Of a stretch of 64,000 nt of DNA, positions 32,797 through 44,281 are shown in pieces. Source of the DNA: Raffaelea ambrosiae. Lineage: Eukaryota > Ascomycota > Sordariomycetes > Ophiostomatales > Ophiostomataceae. A model generated the notes under the pieces. The model was not told where the DNA came from. It ran no database searches and saw only the letters and a program-made list of their open reading frames with translations. Every line of letters starts with the position of its first letter. Position 1 is the stretch's first letter. The translations under genes and the position numbers were made by a program. Location of the stretch: NCBI GenBank assembly GCA_002778195.1, contig PCDI01000005.1:89908-153907 (forward strand), written 5' to 3'.

Positions 32797-32867
32797 CTTG
32801 TGTCCTGTCCTTGTGTCCATGTGTCCTTGTGTCCGTGTGTCCTTGTGTCCATGTGTCCTTGTGTCTC
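32797..32867. repeat. 10-base minisatellite (TTGTGTCCATG type)
   Basis: About seven imperfect 10-base copies, CTTGTGTCCA alternating with variants carrying G or T, follow one another without spacers. It is a tandem slippage repeat, not a CRISPR or coding repeat. Confidence 0.8.
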
Positions 32868-33175
32868 TGGAGTGGTCGTCCTGGGATTTCTTTGTGCTGT
32901 CCAGCCGCTGCAACATGGCCTGACTCAAGCACGGGCGGGATGGTCTCGTAAGATGCCATTGCTCCTGCGGTCACTCAAAATGGCAAAGGATGTGCTCCTC
33001 ATGGCTAGGCGAGCCCCCGGTTTTCTCCATCCTTGGAGTCTACGCTGTGTTTCTCCTGTTCTCAAGGTTGTGTCCCATCTTGAGCCGTCGAGGGGAAAAG
33101 ATCCAGCGGTACAAACGTACAAGAGAACGAATGAGCAAGAGAACAAGAGAACAAAGGAGCAAAAGAACAAAAGAA

Positions 33176-33176
<1 letters not shown>

Positions 33177-33206
<30 letters not shown>
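33177..33206. repeat. A30 homopolymer
   Basis: Thirty A residues follow several degenerate AGAACAAAAG copies (33120-33176). A retroposed poly(A) tail is conceivable, but no retroelement or intronless gene copy is visible upstream of it, so slippage expansion is more likely. Confidence 0.7.
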
Positions 33207-33210
<4 letters not shown>

Positions 33211-34224
33211 AAAAGAATGCTGCATAAAGCAAGTGCTCGAAATAGCGCGAGACGAAGAACATGGCAAGAACCTGGCAAGAACCGCGTCTCCATTTCAGGG
33301 GCTCTGCACAGCCAAGTGGGCTGCGGTAATCAAGTGATTCTGCCGTGTTGTCGCAGCCAACCACGACTTCTGGAATTTAGACTCGCTGGAATGCGCAGAA
33401 GACCAAAACTTCAGAAGTTTGCGCACCCTCTGTGTCACGCTCACGTGCCTTTGCGACGACAACGACGATGACGACATCTTTTCGAGAACAAGATGTGCTC
33501 AGAATATATGTTCAGACGGGTCAACGATATTCGCTTTGCAGATTATGAGACGTCTTCTTCGATTTGCAGGTGGACCAGCCTCTGCCATCTCTTGGCTATG
33601 TCCAACAGACAAGAATGAACTCTGTTCGGCGGCTGCACCCATTCTCTCAGCCACATCCCCAGCCTGTCCAGATGTCTTTGTCTCCTTCATCTTATTTTCC
33701 CAGGGGTTTGCCCATTTCGGTCTTCTGTTCAAAGTGATCAAAGCCAGCAGTGTGGCTTTGAATGTTCATCAATGGACAGCGCCAAAAAATATAAATAAAA
33801 AAATAAAAAAAACCATTGTCAATTGTCGACAATGGCTTTCGACCTGGTCTTTGTTCTCTCGCTGGCTGTTCACCTCGGCCGGCAGAGCCTTTTATGCTCG
33901 TACATGATGTATAAAGCTTTCATAGTCGTCCCCTCGGACAATGATGTTGTTCGTTTTCCAGTTCAACCTCTTCGCATCTTGCCCACAGACGTGATTGTAG
34001 CCAGACAGTGCTTCTACGGTCTTCTTTTCGATTTTTCGTCTCTTTCGCCTCCTTTTTTTTTTCTTTTGCTCACGATACCCACGCAGGATACCCACGCAGG
34101 AACAGCTGGCTGTCGTGCTTCAGCGTTGATTCCGCTGTTGAGTTTTCCTGGTTTCATTCTTTTCCGTTCATCCTGTTACTCTTCGTTTATGGCCTATCCC
34201 TGACTGTTTATATTTCTTTCTAAT

Positions 34225-37056
34225 ATGGCTTCTTTCGGAGAAAACTTCAACGGCCTTTTTGGAAACGGCGATTCTGCTGGCCAAGATCAGCTTAGCCTAG
34301 AAGGTGAGGCCCTGACAGCGGATCTGTTTTATGATGAACAGCTGAACAAGGAGCTGGCGCTCTCACAGCAGTCTGACTACCCGGACTTGGACAGCTTGAA
34401 CAACAGCAACAGTAACAGTAATGCATTCACCAATCTTGTTAATCAAACGGGCCCCGAGCCTGCAGGTCTAGCTCTTCCACTCCTACCGCCCCTGCCACTT
34501 CCACCTGTTGCGGAGGAGGGCAGTGCCGTCGAGCCGCAGGACTCGGTTCTCGCACTCCCGGCGAGTGTCACTAACTCGCAGCCACAAGAGCTCCCGGCCG
34601 AGCCCGAGCTGCCACAACAGCGATACACTGCGGGTAAGCGGGTGCCTCCCAGGGGGGCCAAGATCAGCCACAGCCGCGACAAGAAGGACGGCCGCACCAT
34701 CGAGGACTACGACTGGTACGAGCCCATGCCGCAGCGACCGGCCTGGGAAGCCGGCCAAGGCTCGGGCAAGACGACAATCGCATACGAGCGGACAGGCCAG
34801 TTCAAGCACGGGCTACGGTTCGACCAGACAACACTCGAACGGTACCTGCTCGGGTGCCGCGAACAGGGGATTTCGCTGCGGCTGTGGGTGCAGGAGGCCC
34901 CGACGATGCACGCCGAGCGCTTCCAGGTGAACAACCACCGCTGCCGGTCAGTGTACTGCGAGTTCCACACCATTTCACGCGGCGAGTACCAGGTGAGCTT
35001 CGACGAGCACCCGGACAAGACCAGCAGCGGGCGGTACGACCCGTTCCACGTCGCCGGGTACATGCACCTCTTCTGTATGGAAAAGCTGATCCCCATGGCC
35101 GCCCTCATGGGCGGCCAGCTGGCCGACGTGCGGGCGGACCTGCGCACTCTGCCGCTCGAAGAAAAAAATCCCATGAGCCTGGCGCGCGACGACAGCGACA
35201 GCCTCCGCTCAGCGTTCACCCGCTGGGTCGGCCGCTACGTCGACGCCTTCCGGCGCTTCGGCCTCGTCATCGCCCACAGCGGCGACTTCCGCACGGACTG
35301 CCACACGCTGCGCAACTACCTGACGCGGGCCAAGATTCTGCACCAGCCAGAAGCGCGGCAGCGCAAGCGCAACCAGCGCGGCGGCGTCGACATTGCCCAG
35401 CACCTGGGCAACCTGGACCGCAAGGCGGCCATGCTTGAGGACAAGAAGGAGCGCCGGAAGCTGGAGAAGAAGCGCAAGGCCCGCCGCGAGGCCGTGGGCC
35501 GCGGCAGCAGCGACGAGGACGACGGCGTGGCGGCTGACTGCATAGAGGTCAACAGCAGCGACGACATGGCCGACGCTCGTCCGCCAAAGCGCGTCTGCAC
35601 CCTGCGTGGCACCTCCAAGCTGCCGAGCGCAACAGAGTCCCGGGCGAAACGCCAGCAGCGCTACCAGAAGCTGCAGAGGCAGCAGAGACAGAAGGAAACG
35701 CAGCCGCCGGCCGACTGCTTCCCGGGCGACTACTTGCAGAGCCCGTCTCTGAATGGCCTCTCATGGGTGCCCTATGGCGGCGGCGGAGACCCGGGCCAGT
35801 GCGTGGTCCAGCCTGTGAACGACTGGTCTACCAACTATGGGCAGCCACTGCCCGAGCCTATGCCCCTGCCAGACACTCTAAGCGCATACGATCAGGTGTA
35901 TCAACTGCCGGCCTCCTACCAGCTGCCGCCGCTGCCGCTGCCGCCTCAGATCCAGGCACGGACAACTCAAACAACACAGGAACAGTCGCACCCCCTCCGG
36001 TATACACCGCCCGCACCGCCGCCAGAGGAGGAGCCGCACTACAACCTGCGCATCACACGGGCCCGCCGCAAGAGCCAGGAGCACCAGGCGCACCAGGAGC
36101 GTTGTAGCCTGAGCGGCAATGGTAGAGGTGACGCCATCGACATTGGCGAGGTGATACAAGTCGGCGATGTTGGCGTGGTAGGCGATATGGGTGACTTTTC
36201 CGATCTTCTAAACCAGGCAATCGAGCAGGCGAGCAACCTGGACCAGCTGCCCGAGTCCTTCCTGTTAGACCCGACGTTGTTCCAGTCGCCTGAACAAGAC
36301 AACATACTGCTGGCAGGGAACACAGTGGCTAATCAAACAGACAACAATCTGCCGACGACAGTCAGCGAGCAGAGGATCACACGCAGCACGAGTCGTGAGA
36401 AGTCATCGGCTGATCGATCTTTCGATCCTTCTCCCAGTGCTATTACTACTACCGTGGAAGGTACCGGTAAGAACGAGGCCATGGTGGCATTCCAGAATGA
36501 AGTGAAAGCACTGCAGACTACGACGCTCGATCTGGGATTGCCCATTGACCCGGCCCTCTTGGCGATGAACGACATCGATCCGGCTCTTCTGCTTATGGGC
36601 GACAACACTGACGACAGCAACACTAATTTTAACAACCACGATCCCACACAGGGTCTGCGCTTGGACTTGGACTACTCTGGCTTGGGGCTGGACTTCGGCG
36701 CTGCTGCCAATGCCTACCCTGTTGCTGCCAGCAGCACAGACGCGGAGAATGGCCAGCCTGACGCCCTGAAGCTGCCTGGCCCACAACTGCCATCCGCTGA
36801 GGCGACTGCAAAGGAAGCCCCAGAGGACATTGCAGAGAAGGCTACAGAGACAATCTCAGAGAAGACTCCAAAAAATAGTCAAAAAGAGACTCAAACAGAG
36901 ACTCCAGAAGAGACCTCAGAAACGAGCACGCCCGAAACACAAGACACCAAGCCGAACCTTTCCAACAGGGTCCGGCAGCTCGAGGCATTGGTCAAGCAGC
37001 TGGCATCCCAGCTTGTCCAAAACGGGGGCATTGTGCTTCCTCTGCTGCCAAACTGA
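34225..37056 (+). CDS. Unrecognised 943-residue protein, nuclear-looking
   Basis: Single exon from ATG 34225. An acidic, Asn/Ser-rich N-terminus precedes a Pro/Leu-rich linker. A well-ordered module spans about residues 180-400: HGLRFDQTTLERYLLGC, CRSVYCEFHTISRGEYQVSF in part, DPFHVAGYMHLFCMEKL, then TDCHTLRNYLTRAKIL. It contains paired cysteines and histidines (CRSVYC...H...H..C) that could bind metal. Next is a strongly basic KKERRKLEKKRKARR stretch, a likely nuclear localisation signal, and a long Gln/Pro/Asp-rich region. The last 25 residues form a heptad-like LSNRVRQLEALVKQLASQL coiled coil. Together this looks like a chromatin- or transcription-linked protein, but I recognise no family. 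Pro/Gln-rich and acidic tracts resemble activation domains, which is inference. Confidence 0.75.
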   Translation: MASFGENFNGLFGNGDSAGQDQLSLEGEALTADLFYDEQLNKELALSQQSDYPDLDSLNNSNSNSNAFTNLVNQTGPEPAGLALPLLPPLPLPPVAEEGSAVEPQDSVLALPASVTNSQPQELPAEPELPQQRYTAGKRVPPRGAKISHSRDKKDGRTIEDYDWYEPMPQRPAWEAGQGSGKTTIAYERTGQFKHGLRFDQTTLERYLLGCREQGISLRLWVQEAPTMHAERFQVNNHRCRSVYCEFHTISRGEYQVSFDEHPDKTSSGRYDPFHVAGYMHLFCMEKLIPMAALMGGQLADVRADLRTLPLEEKNPMSLARDDSDSLRSAFTRWVGRYVDAFRRFGLVIAHSGDFRTDCHTLRNYLTRAKILHQPEARQRKRNQRGGVDIAQHLGNLDRKAAMLEDKKERRKLEKKRKARREAVGRGSSDEDDGVAADCIEVNSSDDMADARPPKRVCTLRGTSKLPSATESRAKRQQRYQKLQRQQRQKETQPPADCFPGDYLQSPSLNGLSWVPYGGGGDPGQCVVQPVNDWSTNYGQPLPEPMPLPDTLSAYDQVYQLPASYQLPPLPLPPQIQARTTQTTQEQSHPLRYTPPAPPPEEEPHYNLRITRARRKSQEHQAHQERCSLSGNGRGDAIDIGEVIQVGDVGVVGDMGDFSDLLNQAIEQASNLDQLPESFLLDPTLFQSPEQDNILLAGNTVANQTDNNLPTTVSEQRITRSTSREKSSADRSFDPSPSAITTTVEGTGKNEAMVAFQNEVKALQTTTLDLGLPIDPALLAMNDIDPALLLMGDNTDDSNTNFNNHDPTQGLRLDLDYSGLGLDFGAAANAYPVAASSTDAENGQPDALKLPGPQLPSAEATAKEAPEDIAEKATETISEKTPKNSQKETQTETPEETSETSTPETQDTKPNLSNRVRQLEALVKQLASQLVQNGGIVLPLLPN

Positions 37057-40000
37057 TCATAGGCGACAGAGTCCAGCCACCAGCACAAGCAACATAGGTG
37101 ATAAATCGCCCACTCTTAGCACTTCATTCTTCTTACACATTGCTAGCCCCGGAAGTCCCTGGGCTGCCGGCCGAGCCGACGCAGGCGGACCCTGAAATTT
37201 GAATTGAAAAAAAATTGGAGGAGAAACGACATGCATGTACATAGTAAGTTTCCAACGCTTTTTAACGCCGTCCTCCCCCTCTCCATTTACGCATCTCTCT
37301 TTCTTTTCCCCTCTATCTTGCATATGTCGTCGGACCAAAAGACAGGGCTGGGTTCAGCACCGGACGGCTGTTCCGAGCCAAGTCGGATCATTCCACGACG
37401 AGTGGTGCGTTGAGTCCCAAAGAGGCAACTGGGAGCAAACACAACAGCCGAGACAATATCGACAAATGAAAACACAACGCTGGGCAGACCGGCAGAACAG
37501 GGACCGGAAAACAGCATCCAAACGCAGTGAGGTAGGTAGACTTATCGGCTGTTGGCGTGTTTCTTGGGTTTGTTTCTACACATCATTTTTTTGGTCCTTT
37601 TTTCGGCCTCTGACCGTTTATCCTCTTTATTTTCTTCTTTCCCTTCATTGCCATGATAGTCGAGCTAGCTATACTAGCCGAGACACCCATCTCTGCATCA
37701 CCCTTCCTCTTCCTTTTTATCTCATTGTATTTGCCTTGATGTATTTGCAACTTGCATTTGCATTCTGTATTTGCATTCTTTGTAATTTGTAGCTTGCATT
37801 GCGTGGCTCATGCCTGGCTTGCATGGACACATGTGCACATTTGCAGTTTTTTTTTTTTTTTTTCCCCAACACTCCATGAAATATGTTTTGCATCTCAAAC
37901 GTCTTACACAGCAAGTAACTACGAGCACAGGTAGATTGACTAGTATGAATGACAATTCGAAAGACTCGACCGTGGTGTTACATTTCCGATTACGTGAACA
38001 CTGCATTTCTTTATCAAGATGGGCGCCCCTTCACTTGCCTTGTCTGTCTGCCTGCATCTTCGTCTACGCGCTTGAGGATTTCGGCCGTTTTTGTGTGTGT
38101 TTGTGTGTTGTTTCGCACCTTTAGCCAACTTAACCTGGTTCCAGTTACTGGACAAGGCAGCTACTATTACTCGTACATAGTAGTTATCAGACTCGAGTCC
38201 ACCAGCCAGAGCCCACAAATCCCACTGTATTAAATGTCGAGATCCACTTTCGGACGAGCCGAGTCTTCTCCACCATGAGCCAGCATCGTGGACCGCCTGG
38301 TCTGGGGTTGGCTGCATTTGGGATGGGACCGTTCTGCTCTCTCTCTCACCCGGTGGTCCCACGATTGATTAATCTCGTCTGCCCAGGACCTGACACTATT
38401 CGTTGCAGCCAGTCTTGCCGGCTGGCAAGACGCATTGCTTGGTCAAGCCGGGCTTTCTTTCCATGTGCCATGTGCCAGGGATTGATTTGCATTTGGGCTG
38501 TCCCTCTCCGCAGCTGCAGCTTACGATCCTTCCTGTGCTCGCCGTCATCGCCGTTGCAAACCTGCCTGTCCAACGGCACTTGCTCCCTTGCCTTCCTCCT
38601 CCTCTCCGCACCAACTCTCATTAGTACACCGTCGACAAACAGCACTGCGCCAAGGGCGGGGACAAGCTTGCTTGGGATTGGCTTGGCTGCAGAGGTGGGC
38701 TGCTCTTAAGAAAGAAAGAAAAAAGAAGAAAAAAGGGCTCACTCCCGGAGTGCAGTTGTGTGCCCCTTGAGCCTTGAGCTTTGGTGTGGTGGTCTTGCCC
38801 TTGTGCAGCCGCGCTACTGCAGTCGCCAAAAGTTTCCGTCATGGTTGGGCCACCTGGACCGTCGGCCTCGCCGGCCGGCTGCATGTTTATTGACAAGGGC
38901 CTTGGCGAACGACCACGTCCGCAAGTGACACAGCTCGCACAGGCGACAAACATGCGCACCTATTTCAGGATTGGCCATCTGTGGGGTAACTAGTTAACGA
39001 ACAATCAAAAGCTCGAATAGCATGGCTGGCTTCGCACCTGCTCCCCATTGCTCGTTGTCCGTCTGCTGCCCGTCTGCTGCCCATCTGCTGCCCATCCGCT
39101 GCCCATCTGCTGCCCGTCTGCTGCCCATCCGCTGCCCATCCGCTGCTCATGCCGTCTTGCTGTGTGCATCTTGTGTGCAGCTGTGTGGTCTGGTCAGCTT
39201 GCCTAGCCCGGCTGCGGCTCGGACTTGCAAGATGCGACATTGCGTGCTCGTGTTAGCTGTGGTGAAGCCGCCGATGGCCTGCGGTCGGTTGGGACAGGGC
39301 AGTTGGTGCTTGGCGCAGTCTGGCATGCGAAATGTACAGTCGCTGCAGATAATCGTTCGCCCTGCGGCGCACGGGGCACACCCAGGGATGTAGGGCGTGT
39401 GCACGAGTACGATAGCATAGGCGTGCCGGGTAGCTGTTGCTGCTCGTGCGCGGGCTATCCGTATCTTACGAGGAGGCCGCTTGTTGATAGTGATCTTGAA
39501 ACCGTCGAGTATGGCAAGACCACCAAATTACTATTATGTGCCCACCCACCCCCCTGGCAAGGGCGGTCAGCACCGAAGGGCAGCACCGATGGGCAGGCCC
39601 AACTGCATAGTTAGTCAATACTAGTTAGTTACTATGTAATACATAGTAATATGTGCGGGTTCTAACTGGGCTCGCTCGCATCTCCCGGCCTTCCCCGCCT
39701 GTCGAACCTGCTTGCCTGCTGGGACCGTTAAAGGAAGGCAGGCACGATCTCCAACGCACCGAACAGGAAAGCACCACCCTCCTCCCAACCTCGATAACGA
39801 CGCAGCCGACAGCACAGCCCAGGGCCTGGCCCCCAATCCTACACCGCACAGAGCAAGATACCCTGATCGCCGCCCCTTGCCCGAACCATCATTGCTGTCA
39901 CGTGGCGTTGGCCAGCAGCACAAAGGCCTCGCAGACACATAAAGATACCAGGCAGCACACAAAGAAAGAGCCACAACGCCGGCCTGCGAAGACGAGCAGA

Positions 40001-40829
40001 CACACAGAAAAAGAAGAAGAAAAAGAAAGCACGGCCAGCTCACCACTGCGCCAAAAACTCTAGAGCCCCTCAGGTCTCTGACGACACCGAAAACCACACG
40101 AAGACCGTCAAAAGGAGCGCAGATCTCTATCTCATACCGTCTGCCAGCAGGCGCCTCTTCTTATCCTCGTCCTCTTCTTCCACATTCTTGTCAAACGTCC
40201 CTTTTCGGCCTGTCTCTCCCCTTGTTTTTTTTTTTTTTGTGTCTGTTTCCCAGACTCCTGGATTTCTGCACTTCTGCATTTATTTCTGGTTCTCTGCCGT
40301 TTCGCCTCTGTGCTGTTTTTTTACCTGCCTCTTACATGAGTCTCCAGTTTTGTCTGGCGGTTTCCCGACTCGGCTTGCCTAACTACATATCTCGATCGTG
40401 CCTTCCTCTCTGATATCCAGTTCTCGCCACCGAAACTGATAACCACCGCATCTACAATTTAACTATTACTTGTCCCCCCCCCCCATTCCTGTCCCAATTT
40501 CCAACTTGCCAGTTCTCCCAAAATTCCCACGATCGTCCAAACTCATCAGACACCCCGACTCACACCCCGCACACGGCGGCTGGTCGCCTCTGCTGTTTCT
40601 TTCCCCGTTCCCCTCTCAGCTCAGCCGAGCTCTCTTACATCAACTGCAACAAAACACCGGTGGGGCGGCTCAGCACTACTGCTGCTCACCTGTGCCACAC
40701 CAAACCAGCTGACCAAACCAGCTGATGCGACGCGGCTCTGCTCCTGGCGAATTGGCGACATCGCTGCAACGTCGGAGAATAGGCGAGACAGCAACGCCTT
40801 GAGAGCGCACCCGACGCGGCCAGCACGCA
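37057..40829. other. Large spacer with minisatellite
   Basis: 3.8 kb with no gene I can defend. It contains an 11-base minisatellite at 39061-39150, TACTCGTAC and ACATAGTAG words near 38,168, and TAGTTACTATGTAATACATAGTA near 39,625. The last 700 bases before the phosphodiesterase start are CT-rich and probably its promoter and leader. The leader includes a C10-type run near 40,475. Confidence 0.5.
39061..39150. repeat. 11-base minisatellite (CTGCCCATCYG)
   Basis: About eight nearly identical 11-base units, CTGCCCATCTG alternating with CTGCCCATCCG and CTGCCCGTCTG, run head to tail. There are no unique spacers, which rules out a CRISPR-like array. Confidence 0.85.
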
Positions 40830-43107
40830 ATGAATGGCACCGGTGCTGAGGCGGCTGGCAGAGCTGGCCGTGCGCCTGCGCTGCAAGTCATCGTCTTGGT
40901 AAGCGTCGTCCTCGTTTGCTTCTTTGTTTGATTTTGGTGTCTTTTCTACTTTGTGCGCATTTCACATGCTCTCCTGGCTGCTTTCACTGGGAAACGATGG
41001 TGTCTGGACCCAGAACAAGGACGGCAACTCCTTGGAGCGGCCGAGTGGCTTCTGCAAACAGCCAGGCATGGCACACGCGGTGAGACACTCGGGGCATTCA
41101 CAGTGCTACGCTGCTTTTCTGCAACGAACGATGCACCATGCTGCCACCATGCTGTGCTGTCTGCCACGGACTTGCCGATCTCGTCTTGTGTCTTGCCCTT
41201 GTGCTGTGTGGCCCCTGCCGTGTTACACTGCATCCTCCTCCGGTTGGATTTGCCAACTCATCATGCCTCCATTTTTTCATGATTCTCTCCTAATTCTCAC
41301 ACACAAAATTATCGACTAACAACGCCAGGGATCCGGCGGCGGGCCCCAGGAGTCCAACACGACGGCCTTTCTGGTGCGGTCGACCGCCGAAGGCTGGCGC
41401 CGTGGATCCGTCGTTGCAGTGGACGCTGGCGTGCATCTCAGCTCCATCACCAAAATTCTGGAGCGGACGCTGCCTCTCGGCCTCGACGAAGCCACCAGTA
41501 GCACCGACGAGGATGATGCCTCTTCATCAGCGTCGGGACCGTCTCTGCCGCACACTCTGGAAACAGGGCCCTTCACAGGCCTGGAGGTGCCGTTTGCCAC
41601 TGCCGAGGCCAATGCCTCTCACATCCAGCGGACTCTGGTGGACACTTATCTGATCACACACCCTCATCTGGACCACATTGCCGGGTTTGTCATCAACACG
41701 GCTGGTCTTCCAGGAGCCCGGCCCAAGCGGTTGGCTGGCCTGCCGTCTACCATTCATGCTTTCAAGACGCACATCTTCAACAACATCATTTGGCCGAACC
41801 TGTCAGACGAGAACAACGGTGCTGGCCTTGTGACGTACATGCGCCTCGTTGAGGGCGGCCCGCCGTCTCTGGGCGAGGGTGACGACCGAGGATATCTCGA
41901 AATCAGCGACGGCCTTGCCGTCAAGACATGGGCTGTCAGCCATGGCCACTGCATCGAGCGCCACGGCCACCGTGGCAGTGGCGTGAGCCTATCTCGGGTC
42001 GGGAGCATAGACGCCAGCGCTGGCGGTGGTCTGCTGAGCCCTCGCGCCATCGCTCATCACAACCATTCCATCAGCATGGGGTTCAACTCCCCCTTTGCCC
42101 AGCCGCCAGTGTCGATGCCGACTCTGCATGTGCCGCAGAATTTGCCTATCCGCCACGACAGTGTGGCCGTAGGCCGTCGTGCCAGCCAGGCCATCAACTC
42201 CGCCGGCCTCCCATCTCCCAACGACCAAATCTGCGTGTACGACTCGTGTGCCTACTTTCTTCGCGATCTCAAGACGGGTCGTGAGGTGATCATATTCGGA
42301 GACGTGGAGCCCGACTCGGTGTCCCTCTCGCCGCGCAACCTTCAAATCTGGCAGGAGGCAGCACCGAAGATTGCGAGTGGCCATTTGACGGGCATCTTCA
42401 TCGAGTGCAGCTACGACGACTCGCAGCCGGTCGAACGATTGTACGGTCATCTCACGCCGAAATATATCATCGAAGAGCTGAGGATTCTGGCGGAAGAGGT
42501 CGAAGAAGCGCGCATCATTCTCAAGGAGCAGGAGGCCGAGGAGAAGCAGAAGAAAAAGGAGCGCGAAGAGAAGAGACGGAAGCGGAAAGCGGAGGAGGCC
42601 GCTGCCGGACACCATGGCTCGCGGAAGGGCCACAGCCACAGCCATCTCAGACCAGCTGATGCAGCTTCCTCGGACAGCAAACATGGGACTTACGCCGAGC
42701 CAGTGTCTCCCCGAACCCTGAAACCGCAACGTGTGGCATTTGCAGAATCGGAATCACCCAGATCTAAGCCGGTGGTTGGAGATGCCGCTTCCGTCCCGAC
42801 TTTGTCGAAGACCGCCACCGATCTGTCGCTAAATATGTCCGAGTTCTCCCTGTCGGACGAGAAAGGTGGCCCGAAGGATACCAGCATCGCAGTGCCAACC
42901 ACGGTAACGCCAGAAACAGCGAAATCAGCCGAAACCAAGCTCCCGCTGCTTGGCGTCAAAATCGTGATCATTCACGTCAAAGAAAAGCTCAAGGATGGCC
43001 CGAGTGCTGGTGAAGTGATTCTGGAGCAGCTGGAAGAGCAGGATGCCGAGAACCCACTTGGGTGCGAGTTCCAGATTTCGTATTCCGGCCAAAGTCTGTT
43101 CTTTTGA
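40830..43107 (+). CDS. PDE1: Class II (low-affinity) cAMP phosphodiesterase
   Basis: Two exons, 40830-40898 and 41329-43107, joined in phase 0 by a 430-base GTAAGC...CAG intron with a GACTAAC branch site. About 615 residues. The join rebuilds the start of the fold: LQVIVLG then SGGGPQESNTTAFLV. The class II signature is intact (THPHLDHIAGFVINTAG, about residue 134), with metal ligands of the metallo-beta-lactamase fold, AVSHGH, and the later IFGDVEPDS and IFIECSYDDSQP. This family hydrolyses cAMP to AMP in the cytosol and damps PKA signalling. Relative to the yeast protein there are fungal insertions: a Ser/Gly stretch after SHGHCIERHGH and a long Glu/Lys-rich charged helix (residues about 400-450) plus a Ser/Thr-rich tail. 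I took ATG 40830 because its exon supplies the conserved first beta strand. Confidence 0.9.
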
Positions 43108-43644
43108 AGGGCACCCTTCCACGAGTGTTTTTTTTCCCAGGAAAACATGACTGTATGAATATGCTTGCACGTTCATTTGTCTTTGTGTCTTTATGCATTG
43201 ATTTACTGTGCAATTTCTGGATTGGACTTTGCACTCATTGACCCTTCTGGTTTTTCTGTCTTTTGATTCGTCTTCTTGCTTTTGGTGTTACCGCACGAGT
43301 TGATTCCCTCTTATCATTCCTTATGATCATGACTGTGTATAATACGATATCTACGTTTAGATGCTTCTCCATGGGTGCAAATTTAATGTTGGCCATTTTT
43401 GTCCAGCCCCATGTTCGGGGTAGGCGTAGTATGTTTAGGTTGACGGATACTCTTTTCCGGTTGTGTTTACAGAAGTCCCAATGTACACACTCGCCAGTAT
43501 CATATATCTTTTCCAACCGGCGCATTCTCGTATCTCTGGGGGTTCCGAAAATACCGACAAAAAACACGGCCAAGGATATAAAACTCTAGAGTAAACGCAA
43601 CAAGAATTCAAAGCCAGCCACACATTTCCATTCTTTGGCCCACA
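43108..43644. other. Spacer, phosphodiesterase to EthD gene
   Basis: About 540 bases with no gene. It contains the 3' untranslated region of the phosphodiesterase and the promoter of the EthD gene. I see no distinctive motif. Confidence 0.4.
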
Positions 43645-44052
43645 ATGTCTTCTAACGAGAAAACGCCATCCAAGACAATCTCCATTGTCGCCTTTATCAA
43701 GCGCAAGCAGGGTCTCACCCCGGACCAATTCTACCGCCACTGGATCAACATCCACGGACCGCTGGTCAGGCCCTGGGCCGCCAAGCACGGTTTTCTGTCT
43801 TACCGCCAGATCCACCTGCTGCCAGAACTCAATGCCGGCCGTGCGCCCGTGGGCCCCGAAATTGCGGGTCGGCACACGGGGCTGCAGGCATGGGACGGGT
43901 GCGCCGTGTTTGAGGTGGCGAGCCTCGAGGCTTTTGAGGCGGCGTTCCAGGATGCATACTACAAGGAGGTCATTTCGGTGGACGAGGCGCATTTTGTGGA
44001 CAAGGCGACAGGAGTGATGCGGGCGCGTGGGGAGTTGAATCAGATTATTTAG
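43645..44052 (+). CDS. EthD-domain protein
   Basis: 135 residues, single exon, ATG 43645 in context CACAATGTC. The sequence shows a ferredoxin-like EthD domain: ISIVAFIKRKQGLTPDQFYRHW, then HGPLVRPWAAKHGFLSYRQIH, and a C-terminal strand region AYYKEVISVDEAHFVD. The length fits a single-domain EthD protein. Family members form alpha+beta barrels and include decarboxylases, dehydratases and cyclases acting on small aromatic or polyketide-derived compounds, and some are only assigned by name. The His of the IHGPLVRPW block is where many members have a conserved catalytic or structural residue. No PKS is adjacent. The substrate is unknown. Confidence 0.85.
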   Translation: MSSNEKTPSKTISIVAFIKRKQGLTPDQFYRHWINIHGPLVRPWAAKHGFLSYRQIHLLPELNAGRAPVGPEIAGRHTGLQAWDGCAVFEVASLEAFEAAFQDAYYKEVISVDEAHFVDKATGVMRARGELNQII

Positions 44053-44281
44053 GCGAGGAAGACGTGCTGTCATTAGCCGTCAGAGGAAGCAACTGAGAAT
44101 TAGTGTGTTGGAAAGAACCGGTATAATGATCCAGCTGTTCATATTTCCCGGCAATGCACATTGTTCCTCTCCGTAATATACGCCCTGGACCTTTTTTGTC
44201 GCCATCTCGGTTGCGGTGACAAGTGTTGTTTGACGCTGGGTTCAGGTTGATCCAAGCTGATGCTCAGAATCACCTTCCGAC

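Larger units (their letters stand above)
31738..34224. other. Spacer with minisatellite and A30 tract
   Basis: This 2.5 kb stretch lies between the divergent Dip2-like and orphan genes and contains both promoters. It includes a 10-base minisatellite (32797-32867), an A-rich block with 30 consecutive A (33177-33206) and a duplicated GATACCCACGCAG (34074-34100). No gene is supported. Confidence 0.5.

Noticed and set aside
33177..33206. Retrotransposon 3' end
   Set aside because: No reverse transcriptase, integrase or long terminal repeat frames occur anywhere in the window.
38275..38709. 144-residue Cys-containing secreted-like protein
   Set aside because: There is no signal peptide at the start, no conserved motif, and other frames across the same stretch are just as open.
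39061..39150. Possible CRISPR-like or structured array
   Set aside because: Units are 11 bases with no spacers, and the genome is eukaryotic; it is a simple minisatellite.
37057..40829. tRNA or other structured RNA gene in the spacer
   Set aside because: I looked by eye for the GGTTCGAATCC-type B box and matching acceptor arms in this and the other spacers and found none; a covariance-model scan would be decisive.
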